Shown in pieces: positions 9,201-17,527 of a stretch of DNA of 43,921 nt. The notes beneath the pieces were generated by a model. It searched no databases. It saw nothing but the letters and a program-made list of their open reading frames with translations, and had not been told where the DNA came from. The DNA comes from JBIOJM01 sp044450785 (GTDB lineage Bacteria > Planctomycetota > Planctomycetia > Isosphaerales > Isosphaeraceae). The DNA is taken from the NCBI GenBank assembly GCA_044450785.1, contig JBIOJM010000043.1, forward strand, positions 1-43,921, read 5' to 3'. The stretch's first letter is position 1. The number at the start of each line of letters is the position of its first letter. The position numbers and the translations under genes were made by a program.

Positions 9201-9824
9201 ACCTCGGCCACCTTCAGCCCGGATGGATCGACGGTCTTGACTGGCAGCCGAGACGGGACGGCTCGCCTGTGGGATGCGGCCACCGGGCAACCCAGGGGCT
9301 CGGCTTTCGTTCATCCTGACGAGGTTGTCGGGGTGGCGTTTCATCCTGACGGCCGGCGCATCCTCACCGCGAGCCGGGACACCGGGGTGTATCTCTGGGA
9401 CCCGAAAACGGGGCAGCCTGTCGGCAGGCCGCTGCCCATGCTTCAGGCTGTCACCTGCATGGCGATTGGCCACGACGGCCGGACGGTTCTTCTGGGCAGC
9501 GAGCAAGGGATCGCGCAGCTCTTCGACCTGGACACCGCTTGGCCCCTTTCGAGCGCGTTCGCGCACGAGCGCAGCATCCGGGCAGTTGCGCTCAGTCCCG
9601 ACGGACGGACCGCGCTGACCGCCGGACAGGACGGCGCGGCTCGGATCTGGGATGTTCCGCTGCCCCTCGAAGGCACACCGGAGCGGGTCCGCGTATGGGT
9701 CCAGTCGATCACCGGCCTGGAGTTGAAGGACGACGGAAACGTATCGGTGCTCGACGCGCCCACCTGGCGAGTCAGGCGGCAACGGCTTCAGGCCCTGGGA
9801 GGCACGCCGTGCCCGGGTCTCTGA
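6291..9824 (+). CDS. Membrane Ser/Thr protein kinase with 14 WD40 repeats
   Basis: The 1177-residue protein has a short N-terminal helical region, a Hanks-type kinase domain at about 129-405, one membrane segment at about 436-457, a charged helical linker and a C-terminal WD40 region from about 525 to 1140. The kinase looks active: glycine loop LGRGGMGVVY, Lys158 in VALKMI, HRDLKPAN (249-256), DFG (276-278) and the GTPSYMAPEQ activation-segment end. I count 14 WD-type repeat ends (RLWDAATG, ARIWD and similar), which would make two seven-bladed propellers on the far side of the membrane. It follows an ECF sigma factor gene and probably transmits an envelope signal to it by phosphorylation; the ligand is unknown. 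Confidence 0.93.
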   Translation: MADPAIPQREILSPELMVWVDEIADQFESAWRTLTPPVIEDFLGGVTELRRGVLLTELVKLDAAYRRRLGEKREIQDYIADFPELRGLFGFPEEPFQQESRAQAAPAAADPLAPEHRATSPAGLRVRGYEILGELGRGGMGVVYRARQVALNRIVALKMILPGGFLSPRQRARFRAEAEAAAQIQHPNIVSIYEVGEYESQPFCAMEYIPGGNLGQRLGGTPQPSRAVALLIETLGRAVQHAHDQGIVHRDLKPANVLLDRGPETPLEHCRPTIADFGLAKQVPANHDSHGLDAAVELCRQTQTGEILGTPSYMAPEQAEGNPGLIGPAADIYGLGAILYECLTGRPPFRGQTALDTLEQVRSQEPVPPTRLRPRLHRDLATICLKAMAKAPARRYATARELADDLRRYLDGRPILARPVSRPEKLWRWCRRNPLPSILSLAAILFFVVGFLVSAYFAVAENAQAREARAHAGKAELARKRAVRESALLAIERGRNLAEQADGSRGLLWLVRGLELATEADDPELTRVVRANLASVAGGLHKLRQVLPVGPLRERCIFTPDGKSLWVSSWQSQEVRLWEIDSASPGPELPWDHAQAFVLAMSPDGKLLFTGSGEQSRLWDAATGRPRDPPLQSHEGIRVAAFAPNGRVLATGSGRGSACLWDVATGQCRARLTGHQAEVMGVAFSPDGRILATGSIDDTVRFWDAETGQPKGKPISLRGQVYALAWSRDGQTIITGNAQGTTNFWDVSTGLMQGQPLHHRNVLLSLDVSSDGRIIVTGSGDHTARIWDGSSHQTVGNQLIHQGGVSGVALNSASTALATSCDKGLARIWDLVPAPIKLTHPTWVFAVGFSPDGKTVLTGCGDGSARLWDMSSGRLLSEPREHDGEVYCVAFRPDGRGFFTGSNSGQVWSWDLLPASNGAKVCRFPGRINAIAVSPSGRTLVSCSEKGMAILWDVVAGRARGTPMKHDVSVTSATFSPDGSTVLTGSRDGTARLWDAATGQPRGSAFVHPDEVVGVAFHPDGRRILTASRDTGVYLWDPKTGQPVGRPLPMLQAVTCMAIGHDGRTVLLGSEQGIAQLFDLDTAWPLSSAFAHERSIRAVALSPDGRTALTAGQDGAARIWDVPLPLEGTPERVRVWVQSITGLELKDDGNVSVLDAPTWRVRRQRLQALGGTPCPGL

Positions 9825-9843
9825 CCGGCCAAGGCCGATCAGA
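9820..9843 (+). terminator. Hairpin overlapping the kinase stop codon
   Basis: TCTGACCGGCC (9820-9830) pairs with GGCCGATCAGA (9833-9843) with one mismatch. It begins on the stop codon of the kinase gene. There is no T-run, so it may be a 3'-end stabilising hairpin instead of a true intrinsic terminator. Confidence 0.35.
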
Positions 9844-10214
9844 ACAATTCGCATTTCCCCCGGTCGGGTTTTGTCAGAGTTCCGGTATGAGCAAGTAGAA
9901 CGTGCGATACGGTGTCGCGTTCCGTAGCCGCGCGGAAGTACTGGGGCATCGGCGGACCGGGACGCGCGCGATGCGCGTGGCTGGGGCTTCTCAACCGTGA
10001 TCGCGCTTGCGGTGGCTACCGCGTAGCCTCCGTCGCACCCGTGCTGCTCTACCCTGGCTCATGTATCGCGGAGGAATGCTTCCGTGATTGGCCACGTCGA
10101 TCTCATGGGGACTCAAATGACGCCTCCTGATCGCGATGTTCATCGTGCGAGACACGCCTGCCGATTCGCAATCTGGAAGGCGACCTGGACCGCATTCTTA
10201 AGGAGGCGTCGTCG
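9825..10214. other. 390-bp intergenic region before the secreted protease
   Basis: I see no gene here. It should hold the promoter of the large secreted protein. A strong ribosome binding site, AAGGAGG, is at 10200-10206, eight bases before the ATG at 10215, and decides that start. Confidence 0.5.
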
Positions 10215-13200
10215 ATGATTTCCCTCTTCGGTTTTGGACTCCCGGCACGCAAAACCCGTCAACGCTGGGATTCCCGGGTCCGCCCTGCTCGACCAATCAT
10301 CGAAAGGCTGGAAGATCGCACGCTCCTCGCGAGTGTGGCGTTCGCCACCTACTTCGCGCAGAGCTACGATACAGCGTTCGCGGTGGATAGCGCGGGGGAC
10401 GTTTTTTTCTCCCACAACGGTAACCTGTTGAAGTATTCCTCGTCCGGCCAACAGCTTTGGGCGGTGCAACCGGCATCGATTAACATTCAGGATTACGGCT
10501 TGCGGGTGCCTGGGGTGGGCGGCGCGATGGCCCTGGACGGAGCCGGGAATGTCTATCTGGCGGGCGGCGGCACTGTAGAGAAATTTGACGGAGTCTCAGG
10601 GGCGTTCATCTGGGGGCGCAGCCTGGTGGTGATACCCAATCTTTCCGATACTTCGTACCACTGGGCCGCAACAAGCACGGGTTTGGCGGTGGATCCGGAG
10701 GGGAATGTTTACCTCACCGGGGCGTTCGCCATGGGCGACATCTACCACCCCGACCTCACGCTCGCCTTCGGCACGCCGGGGTTTGGTGTGAATCAGCCCC
10801 TGAACCTTTACCAGAATAGTGATACGGGCGTCGCGTCCTATGTCGTCGAACTCGACCACAACGGTCAGTTGCTCTGGGACGGTGGCTTGCTAAACGTCGG
10901 TCCAGGCCCATATTTCAACAATGTTGATGTCCAGGCCAACAGTATCGCCACGGACGCATCGGGCAATGTCTACGTCGCGGGTGGCTTTGCGGGAACGGCC
11001 AACTTCGATCCTAACGGTGGGCAGTACATACTGACCAGTTCGAACGCGAACCTCAGCGCATCTGCGGGCAATCCCCTTCCTCCGGATGCCTTTGTCCTCA
11101 AGCTCAACTCCGCTCATCAACTGGTCTGGGTGGATGACATGCGGGCTGACACCGATGCCTACGGCTCATCCTCCGCTGGTGAAGCGGTGGCGAATGCCAT
11201 GGCCACCGATCCTGCGGGCGATGTTTATCTCACCGGCGGCTTCAGCGGGAGTGTGTACCTTGATCCCGCCGCCCCCGGAAGCTATCTCAGCGGCTTCAAC
11301 AGCCAGGGCTTCAGCGGCGCCTTCGTCGAGAAGCTCGACACCAATGGAGTCTTTCAATGGGCGACCCAAGCCACGGCATACTCCGCGGCAGGAGCGGCCA
11401 TCGCTCTCGACTCGGCCGGCGACGTTTATACGACTGGGCTTTTTATACACACTGCCTACTTTGGGTCCATCGAAGAGCAGCCCCCCGACCAATCGGGATA
11501 CGGCGCGTATGTGTGGCAGCTCGACCCCGACGGCACAACCACCTGGGTCGGGTATTTGGATTCGCCCAATACGTATCCTTTCGGGGATGGCATTGGCGTC
11601 GACGCCGCCGGCGATATCTTCGTCAAAGGCAAGATGCAGGCCAACCCAGGCGCCGTGCCGGAATATGTAGCGGTGCCGGTATACTTCTATCCCGGCAGCG
11701 GCAACCCGGTCCTGATGACGACGACATTTGGCCAGGATTTCTTGTTGAAGCTCGTCCAGAACACTCCCCCGACCGCCGACGCAGGCGGCCCGTACAGCAT
11801 CACTCAAGGGGATTCGCTGGCCTTGAACGCCGGCGCCTCCAGTGATCCGGACGGCGACCCGCTAACCTACTCCTGGGACATCAACGGCGATGGCGTCTAT
11901 GGCGATGCCACCGGCGTCAGCCCGACGCTCACCTGGGCACAGCTTCAGTCCTTTGGCATCGGACCGGGAACCTACAACGTCAGCGTGCAGGTGAACGACG
12001 GCACCTACGTGGCGACGTCCCCGGCCACCACCCTGACGGTCAAGGAGCCATCGCCGGTGCCGACGATCAGCCCGCCGAACGGCGGCGTGGTTGGCCAGGA
12101 CCTTTCCTTCGTGTTCGGTGTCAGCAACCCGTCGCCCGCCGATCAAGCGGCTGGATTCACCTATGCCATCAACTGGGGCGACGGCTCTCCGGTTCAGACC
12201 GTGACGGCCTCTCCGGGCAATGGTTCCGGTACGACGGTCAGCCACGCCTTTGCCGCCGCTGGACTTTACCCGGTGTCGGTGACCGTGGCCGACGAAGACG
12301 GAGAACAAGGGACATGGACCGAGTCGCCGGCGTTCGCCGTAGCTCCCGCCGCCACGACGGTGACGATCACCTCGGTCACGAATCCCTCCGTCAACGGCCA
12401 GGAAATCCTTCTGACGGCGACTGTCACCGCAGACTCACCGGGAGCGGGAATCCCCACCGGAACCATCACCTTTCAGGACGGCTTCTATCAGTTTCCGCTC
12501 TCGGGGTCGTTCTCGCTCGATCCGACCGGGACCTTGACCCTTGGATACTGGGTCTTGTCCGCGACCTATGCAGGGAACCTGGGCGATCACGCGCTCACAT
12601 TCTCTTATGCGGGCGACAGCAATTTCGTTGCCAGCAGCGCGACCGTGGTCCAGACGATCAACGCGCTGAACTCGACGAACCTGCAACAGGTCCTGTCCCA
12701 GACGAATTCCGTCACCATCGAGGCGCTGAACAGCGACGATGCGACGGCGATCGTGAACGCGGTAAATGGACTTGCCCCACAACCGACACCGGTCACTGTG
12801 GCCCTGATCCTGAGCGCGGGAACCTACACTGATCTGACGGCCAGTCCACCTACCGGAGTGACGCTGGTCATCAGCGGCAGCGGGTCCAGCACGACGACCG
12901 TTGTCGGCCAGTCGCCTGCCTTGACTGTCACGTCAGGAAACGTGGTGGTCAGCGGCGTCACCTTGACAACGGCAACCGATGCTCCGACCATCCTCGTCAG
13001 CGGCGGCAGCTTGACGCTCCGAAGCGACGTCATCCGGGAATCGACCGGCTTCAGCGACGCAGCCATCTCGTTGCTTGGCGGCACCGTGGACCTGGGGACG
13101 ACCGCCAGTCCCGGCAACAACACCCTCAACGTCAACGGGCCGGGTGAGCTGGTCCACAACGCCACAGCGAGCCCCGCACCAGATTTTGGCAACACACTGG

Positions 13201-14396
13201 AGGTCAATGGAACCCCGCTCGCCGCGTCTTTCCTTAGCTTCACGGTGCTGGGCAGCTCGACAACCTCGTCGGTCTACGGGCAGCCGGTGACCTTGACCGC
13301 CGGCGTCCGACCCGCCAGCCCCGGCGACGGCGCGCCCACAGGCGACGTCGACTTTATCGACACCACAACCGGGACCGATCTGGGAACGGCACCTCTGATC
13401 AACGGGGCCAGCACGCTGGTCACCTCGACCCTCGCTGTCGGCAGCCATACGATTGCCGCGAATTACCAGGGGGACAGGAATTTCGCCTTCAGTCTCTCTT
13501 CGTTGACGCAAGCGGTCGCACCGGATCGCTCGACAACGACCGCCAGCTCCTCTGCAAGTACGTCAAGATTCGGGCAGCCCGTGACCCTCACGGCCACGAT
13601 CACCGCAAACGCGCCCGGAGCAGGCACACCGACCGGCAGGGTCGATTTCTACGACACCACGACCAGCACCGACCTGACGCCTGGGAGTTTACCGCTTGCG
13701 TCGGGCACCGCCACGTTCTCGATCGCGAGCCTGCCGGTGGGCACCAGCACGATCACTGTGTCGTATTCCGGCGACGGCAACTTCATTCCCAGCAGCGCCG
13801 GTGCGGGCACGATTACGATCACTCCGTCGCTTATCGTTCTGGACCCGACAGCCGGGGGAGCGCTCTCGCTCTCGGGAAATGCAAGCGTCGCTCTCGCGGG
13901 CGGCGTGTTCGTGGACTCCGGTTCGTCGAGCGCTGTCTCGGCCAGCGGCAACGCCCAGATCACATCCTCCCTGATCGACGTTCATGGTCAGATCCGGAAG
14001 AGCGGCAATGCGAGCTTCAACCCCACTCCGGTCACCGGAGCATCGCCCCTTGCCGACCCGCTGGCCTCGCTGGCGCCACCGGGCACCTCCGGAATGACCA
14101 GTTGGGGGTCCGTGAGCCTCGGCGGCAACTCCTCAGCGACGATCAATCCCGGCACCTACACCAAGATAACCGTCTCCGGAAACGCCAGGCTCACCTTGAA
14201 CAGCGGCACTTATATCATTGAAGGGGGCGGCTTCTCCTCCTCGGGAAACGCCAGCGTCAGCGGCTCCGGCGTGACGATCGTCAATGTCGGCAGCACGTAC
14301 CCGGCTACGGGCGGAACCTACGGCAGCATCAGCGTGAGCGGCAACGGCTCCTACAGCTTGAGCCCGCCGGCCAGCGGGACCTACGCCGAATCGTGA
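10215..14396 (+). CDS. Giant secreted modular protein, N-terminal part (frameshifted)
   Basis: This 1393-residue frame begins with the planctomycete export motif IERLEDRTLLAS near residues 31-42. It is followed by a propeller-like region of repeated GNVYLAGG / GDVYLTGGFSG motifs (SBBP type, to about 500), a PKD domain (TADAGGPYSITQGDSLAL, with SSDPDGDPLTYSWD), a second PKD-like domain, and several Ig-like Big_3-type domains (motifs like GTPTGRVDFYDT and SGDGNFIPSSA). The tail is rich in SGNA repeats. It ends at GTYAES with TGA at 14394. The next frame continues the protein without a gap: inserting one G after 14387 would read GTYAGIVIFQPSDN. So this is the non-catalytic two thirds of a secreted sedolisin, broken by a 1-nt deletion or a sequencing error. 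Confidence 0.88.
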   Translation: MISLFGFGLPARKTRQRWDSRVRPARPIIERLEDRTLLASVAFATYFAQSYDTAFAVDSAGDVFFSHNGNLLKYSSSGQQLWAVQPASINIQDYGLRVPGVGGAMALDGAGNVYLAGGGTVEKFDGVSGAFIWGRSLVVIPNLSDTSYHWAATSTGLAVDPEGNVYLTGAFAMGDIYHPDLTLAFGTPGFGVNQPLNLYQNSDTGVASYVVELDHNGQLLWDGGLLNVGPGPYFNNVDVQANSIATDASGNVYVAGGFAGTANFDPNGGQYILTSSNANLSASAGNPLPPDAFVLKLNSAHQLVWVDDMRADTDAYGSSSAGEAVANAMATDPAGDVYLTGGFSGSVYLDPAAPGSYLSGFNSQGFSGAFVEKLDTNGVFQWATQATAYSAAGAAIALDSAGDVYTTGLFIHTAYFGSIEEQPPDQSGYGAYVWQLDPDGTTTWVGYLDSPNTYPFGDGIGVDAAGDIFVKGKMQANPGAVPEYVAVPVYFYPGSGNPVLMTTTFGQDFLLKLVQNTPPTADAGGPYSITQGDSLALNAGASSDPDGDPLTYSWDINGDGVYGDATGVSPTLTWAQLQSFGIGPGTYNVSVQVNDGTYVATSPATTLTVKEPSPVPTISPPNGGVVGQDLSFVFGVSNPSPADQAAGFTYAINWGDGSPVQTVTASPGNGSGTTVSHAFAAAGLYPVSVTVADEDGEQGTWTESPAFAVAPAATTVTITSVTNPSVNGQEILLTATVTADSPGAGIPTGTITFQDGFYQFPLSGSFSLDPTGTLTLGYWVLSATYAGNLGDHALTFSYAGDSNFVASSATVVQTINALNSTNLQQVLSQTNSVTIEALNSDDATAIVNAVNGLAPQPTPVTVALILSAGTYTDLTASPPTGVTLVISGSGSSTTTVVGQSPALTVTSGNVVVSGVTLTTATDAPTILVSGGSLTLRSDVIRESTGFSDAAISLLGGTVDLGTTASPGNNTLNVNGPGELVHNATASPAPDFGNTLEVNGTPLAASFLSFTVLGSSTTSSVYGQPVTLTAGVRPASPGDGAPTGDVDFIDTTTGTDLGTAPLINGASTLVTSTLAVGSHTIAANYQGDRNFAFSLSSLTQAVAPDRSTTTASSSASTSRFGQPVTLTATITANAPGAGTPTGRVDFYDTTTSTDLTPGSLPLASGTATFSIASLPVGTSTITVSYSGDGNFIPSSAGAGTITITPSLIVLDPTAGGALSLSGNASVALAGGVFVDSGSSSAVSASGNAQITSSLIDVHGQIRKSGNASFNPTPVTGASPLADPLASLAPPGTSGMTSWGSVSLGGNSSATINPGTYTKITVSGNARLTLNSGTYIIEGGGFSSSGNASVSGSGVTIVNVGSTYPATGGTYGSISVSGNGSYSLSPPASGTYAES

Positions 14397-16552
14397 TCTT
14401 CCAGCCGTCCGACAATTCCAGGGCTCTCAGCATCAGCGGCAACGCCTCGGGAACGACCGGCACGGTGTACGCGCCGACAGCGCAGCTCGCCGAGAGCGGC
14501 AACGCACAGCTCAGTGCAGCCATCGTCGTCGACACCATGACGGTCAGCGGCAATGGAGTGGCCAACACGGTGACACTGAGCTCGCCTCCCGGGACCGTGG
14601 CTTACTCGCCGGCCCAGATCATGGCCGCCTATGGCGTCAGCGGACTTGGGGACGCCTCTGGCCAGACTATCGCCATCGTCGATGCTTACGACGACCCCAG
14701 CATCTACCAGGCCCTCGACGTCTTTGACTCCAAATTCGGGTTGACGGTCTCCGGGCCGACACTTTACGACCAGTACGGGCGGGCCTCCGCGTTCTTGACG
14801 GTCCTCAACCAGTACGGTCAGGCCACGTCTCTACCAGGGACCGACCCCAGTGGCCCTGGCACCAACAACTGGGAGGTGGAGACAGCGCTCGACGTCGAGT
14901 GGGCACATGCCCTGGCGCCCGGTGCCCAGATCATCCTGGTGGAGGCCAGCAGCCAGGCACTCTCCGATCTCATGGCCGGCGTGGCCACCGCGGCCAGCCA
15001 GCCGGGCGTATCGGTGGTGTCGATGAGCTGGGGCTTCGCCGAGGGCCAGGCTGTCTTCGCCAGCGATGAAGCGACCTATGACAGCACATTCAATGTACCG
15101 GGCGTTACCTTCATCGCCAGCACGGGTGACTATGGCGCCGCCGACCCCGAGTATCCCGCCTTCTCGCCCAACGTGGTGGCCGTCGGCGGCACGAGTCTCA
15201 CTCTCAACGCCGACAACTCTTACAACAGCGAGACCGGGTGGGGCTATTATTCCAGCGCAGCCGGCGCCTTGATCGGCTCGGGAGGCGGGATCAGTTTGTA
15301 CGAGCCCGAGCCGCAGTACCAGGAAGGCGCGCAGTCCACGGGCTTCCGGACGATGCCCGATGTCTCCCTGGTTGCTGATCCCGCGACCGGGGCCTGGATC
15401 GCCGACACTTACAATCTCGACCCGAGCAACCCGTTCGAGGTCGTGGGCGGCACCAGCCTGTCAGCCCCGGCGTGGGCTGGGTTGTTCGCGCTCGTCAACG
15501 AGGGCCGAGCGGCCGCGGGCGAATCGAACTTGAATAGCTCGACGCCGACGGATGCGCAGCGGGCCCTCTACATGCTGCCGCAAAGTGACTACAGCTCGAT
15601 CACCAGCGGCAACAACGGCTACACGGCCAGCGCCGGCTACAACGTGGTGACGGGCCTGGGCACGCCGGTCGCGAACGTGTTGGTGCCGGATCTGATCGCT
15701 TATCAGGGAACCGGCACGACGTATACGGGCTCGACTGTCGCTCCGTTGCAGAATTCTGGGCTGGTCATCACCGGGTCGAGCGGCAGCGGAGGAAACCAGG
15801 TCTTGAGCGTGTTCGATTTCCTCACCGTCACGGGAAACGGGTTCGGTTACGCCCAGGGTCAGGTTCTCAGCGCCGGGCTTAGCTCGCCCGTCAGCGAGAC
15901 GCCGTCACTGTCTGCTGCCGGCCGCGACCCGGCCGGCCAGCCGATCGGAGCGGAAGTCACCTTCGGGCCGGCAACGAGTCTCAGCCCGGCCGGCCCGAAG
16001 GTGACTTCGGCGACGATCGGCCTCACGATCACTCCGGTCTCAACGGGCCTCATGTCACAGCCACGCGCCTGGTCGACGGCTCAGCCCGTGTTGAATGCCC
16101 CGGCAAGATCCGAGCGCGTTGTCGTGCTCGAGCGAGCCGATCGGGAACACGTCGCCGACCTGGCGATCATGAAACCTCGGCCCGCTCCGGTGACCGATTC
16201 GGTCTTGAACGAGCTGGCTTCGGACGCGGTCCTGGTGCGCACGTGGAACGCAGCCGAGACGACCGGCGTGCCGGATCATCCCTGGGACGGCGTCGTCATG
16301 GAGGTGCTCCCCAGAGGGGTCGACGTGGCCACGCGCGGCACGGGCCTGGAGGCCGTGTCTGAGATCCCTACGGGCAGGATGCACGTGCCACCGACGGACT
16401 CAACCCGAGAGCCCGCCTCGTGGTCGTCGCGGCTGGCGATCATTCTGCTGGCAGCAGGCCCATGCGCTTGTGGGGCAAGCGGCCTGATTCCCAGGAATCA
16501 GCGGACTATCAGCTTGCATCCGAGGAGGAGGTTACACAAGTTCACTCCCTGA
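14393..16552 (+). CDS. Sedolisin-like (S53) serine-carboxyl protease, C-terminal part of the split gene
   Basis: This 719-residue frame overlaps the previous one by 4 nt and is its natural continuation. After SGNA/SGNG repeats (1-60) comes a sedolisin-type domain: GQTIAIVDAYDDP (90-102), Glu163 and Asp167 in NNWEVETALDVEW, Asp246 in ASTGDYG, and Ser355 in VGGTSLSAPAW. Spacing of these residues fits the S53 Glu-Asp-Asp-Ser set. The protein is predicted to act outside the cell. A linker encoded by a long palindrome (15941-16020) and a C-terminal hydrophobic segment (SRLAIILLAAGPCACGASGL) follow, the latter possibly a membrane anchor. The GTG at 14393 has no ribosome binding site and is unlikely to be a true start. 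Whether the intact gene works depends on the frameshift being real. Confidence 0.85.
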   Translation: MIFQPSDNSRALSISGNASGTTGTVYAPTAQLAESGNAQLSAAIVVDTMTVSGNGVANTVTLSSPPGTVAYSPAQIMAAYGVSGLGDASGQTIAIVDAYDDPSIYQALDVFDSKFGLTVSGPTLYDQYGRASAFLTVLNQYGQATSLPGTDPSGPGTNNWEVETALDVEWAHALAPGAQIILVEASSQALSDLMAGVATAASQPGVSVVSMSWGFAEGQAVFASDEATYDSTFNVPGVTFIASTGDYGAADPEYPAFSPNVVAVGGTSLTLNADNSYNSETGWGYYSSAAGALIGSGGGISLYEPEPQYQEGAQSTGFRTMPDVSLVADPATGAWIADTYNLDPSNPFEVVGGTSLSAPAWAGLFALVNEGRAAAGESNLNSSTPTDAQRALYMLPQSDYSSITSGNNGYTASAGYNVVTGLGTPVANVLVPDLIAYQGTGTTYTGSTVAPLQNSGLVITGSSGSGGNQVLSVFDFLTVTGNGFGYAQGQVLSAGLSSPVSETPSLSAAGRDPAGQPIGAEVTFGPATSLSPAGPKVTSATIGLTITPVSTGLMSQPRAWSTAQPVLNAPARSERVVVLERADREHVADLAIMKPRPAPVTDSVLNELASDAVLVRTWNAAETTGVPDHPWDGVVMEVLPRGVDVATRGTGLEAVSEIPTGRMHVPPTDSTREPASWSSRLAIILLAAGPCACGASGLIPRNQRTISLHPRRRLHKFTP
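15941..16020. repeat. 80-nt palindrome inside the sedolisin coding region
   Basis: Positions 15941-15972 are the reverse complement of 15989-16020 at 29 of 32 positions, with a perfect 20-bp core (15953-15972 against 15989-16008) and a 16-nt loop. It encodes a peptide that is nearly the same on both strands (EVTFGPA and GPKVTSA). It lies in the linker after the protease domain, like an inserted palindromic coding element. Confidence 0.85.
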
Positions 16553-16698
16553 GTTCCAGGGACACCCTACCCAACGAAGCGCACCGAATGGGTTCCGCTT
16601 TCGTTCACTCGCGCCGAAGCTCACCGGCCCGGCGCGCCGAAATGAGCCATTGCATGACCTGGAAGCGCTGCGGCGGGCCGAGTCCGCTTGAGCGCCGG

Positions 16699-16914
16699 TC
16701 AGTCATCGGTCCGTTGCCGTCGCAGCAAATCGACCCGATGCTTCTCCATGACCTCCAAAAGCCGGGCGTCCTCGACGTCCCAGAGGGACTGGTCAGTCTG
16801 GTCTTCAACCAAGAGTCCGAGGTTCGCTAGCAACTGGCCGAACCGGACATCGGGGGACAACTGCTGGAGATCGGTAAGCTTCTCGATCAACTCGTGCTGG
16901 GTTGCCGGGATCAT
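16699..16914 (-). CDS. Small acidic/leucine-rich hypothetical protein, second of an overlapping pair
   Basis: This is a 71-residue protein of unknown family, predicted mostly helical (HELIEKLTDLQQL, then LLANLGLLVEDQTDQSLWD and ARLLEVMEKHRVDLLRRQ). It has no export signal. Its ATG overlaps the stop of the gene upstream in the ATGA arrangement (16911-16914), so translation is probably coupled. The fixed pairing of two tiny soluble proteins invites comparison with toxin-antitoxin or DNA-modification accessory pairs, but nothing in the sequence proves either. Confidence 0.65.
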   Translation of the reverse strand: MIPATQHELIEKLTDLQQLSPDVRFGQLLANLGLLVEDQTDQSLWDVEDARLLEVMEKHRVDLLRRQRTDD

Positions 16915-17207
16915 GGCACTTGGTCTCCGATCTTGGGTTCACCGGCATAGGCCCGTCGTAGCTTGCCGACGATCTCGACACGGATCGTGGCCCCAGGCGC
17001 CAACTTGGCAATCCGGGTGGCGCGGGTCACTCCATTGTACACAACAAGCACACCGTCTGAAGCCTCGTAGACCCAGGGCGCGGGCATCCCCGCGGACGAC
17101 GCCCCGAATCGAGCGATCTGACGTTGCAGTTTGAAAGGGTCCGCGCCGCCCCGCCGCGAAGGTAGCCGCAATTCGCGAGGATCGACATCACGGAAGTCTT
17201 GTGGCAT
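16911..17207 (-). CDS. Small ParB/sulfiredoxin-like hypothetical protein
   Basis: The 98-residue protein reads VDPRELRLPS, then FKLQRQIARFG, PAPWVYEASDGVLVVYNG and VTRATRIAKLAPG. This order (an N-terminal strand with D-P-x-E-L, a helix, a strand ending in DGxLVxxNG, and an R-A-x-xx-A-K helix) resembles the ParB N-terminal/sulfiredoxin fold, where the last motif binds nucleotide. The match is by eye and partial. It precedes and overlaps the 71-residue gene and is probably translated with it. It lies between two broken genes, in an area that looks rearranged. Confidence 0.65.
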   Translation of the reverse strand: MPQDFRDVDPRELRLPSRRGGADPFKLQRQIARFGASSAGMPAPWVYEASDGVLVVYNGVTRATRIAKLAPGATIRVEIVGKLRRAYAGEPKIGDQVP

Positions 17208-17279
17208 GCCCCACAGTTTACCGCCGGCGATTAGCGAAGTGTGAGGCTCCGACCAACTGATAATCGAGCAGCTTGCGAG

Positions 17280-17402
17280 AGTCTCCGCTCTCCGACCACG
17301 TCGGCGATCATCCGTCCGGATGGGACACTACTCAGCTTCCAGCCCTACGGCGAGGAAGGATTGCTGATCGCAGATACCGACATCACCACGGCGACTGGCA
17401 AC
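17280..17402 (+). pseudogene. Remnant of a carbon-nitrogen hydrolase (nitrilase family) C-terminus
   Basis: The frame at about 17301-17399 reads SAIIRPDGTLLSFQPYGEEG followed by LLIADTDITTATG. This matches the usual C-terminal pattern of nitrilase-superfamily proteins, where a strand with a P-D/F-G turn is followed by EG-LLVADIDL. No catalytic Glu-Lys-Cys region lies upstream, which is occupied by the small-gene pair on the other strand. So it is a short leftover fragment. Confidence 0.4.
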
Positions 17403-17456
17403 AGCGCGATGGGTCGTCGTGGCCGTGATCCTCGTGGGCAGGTCCGCTCAACGTCA

Positions 17457-17504
17457 ACGGTTTTGCGCGGGCTCCGGTTCGCTGATCCGTCAACTCAAAA
17501 CCGT
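17457..17504. repeat. Inverted repeat between the nitrilase remnant and GH172
   Basis: ACGGTTTTG (17457-17465) and CAAAACCGT (17496-17504) form 9-bp arms around a 30-nt loop, just downstream of the GH172 stop. GTCAAC recurs three times inside. It may be a weak terminator for the minus-strand gene. Confidence 0.3.
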
Positions 17505-17527
17505 CAACCGGATCCGACCCCATGGAC

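Noticed and set aside
7719..9854. 711-codon minus-strand open frame
   Set aside because: It is antisense to the WD40 region of the first kinase, whose repeats and frame are unmistakable.
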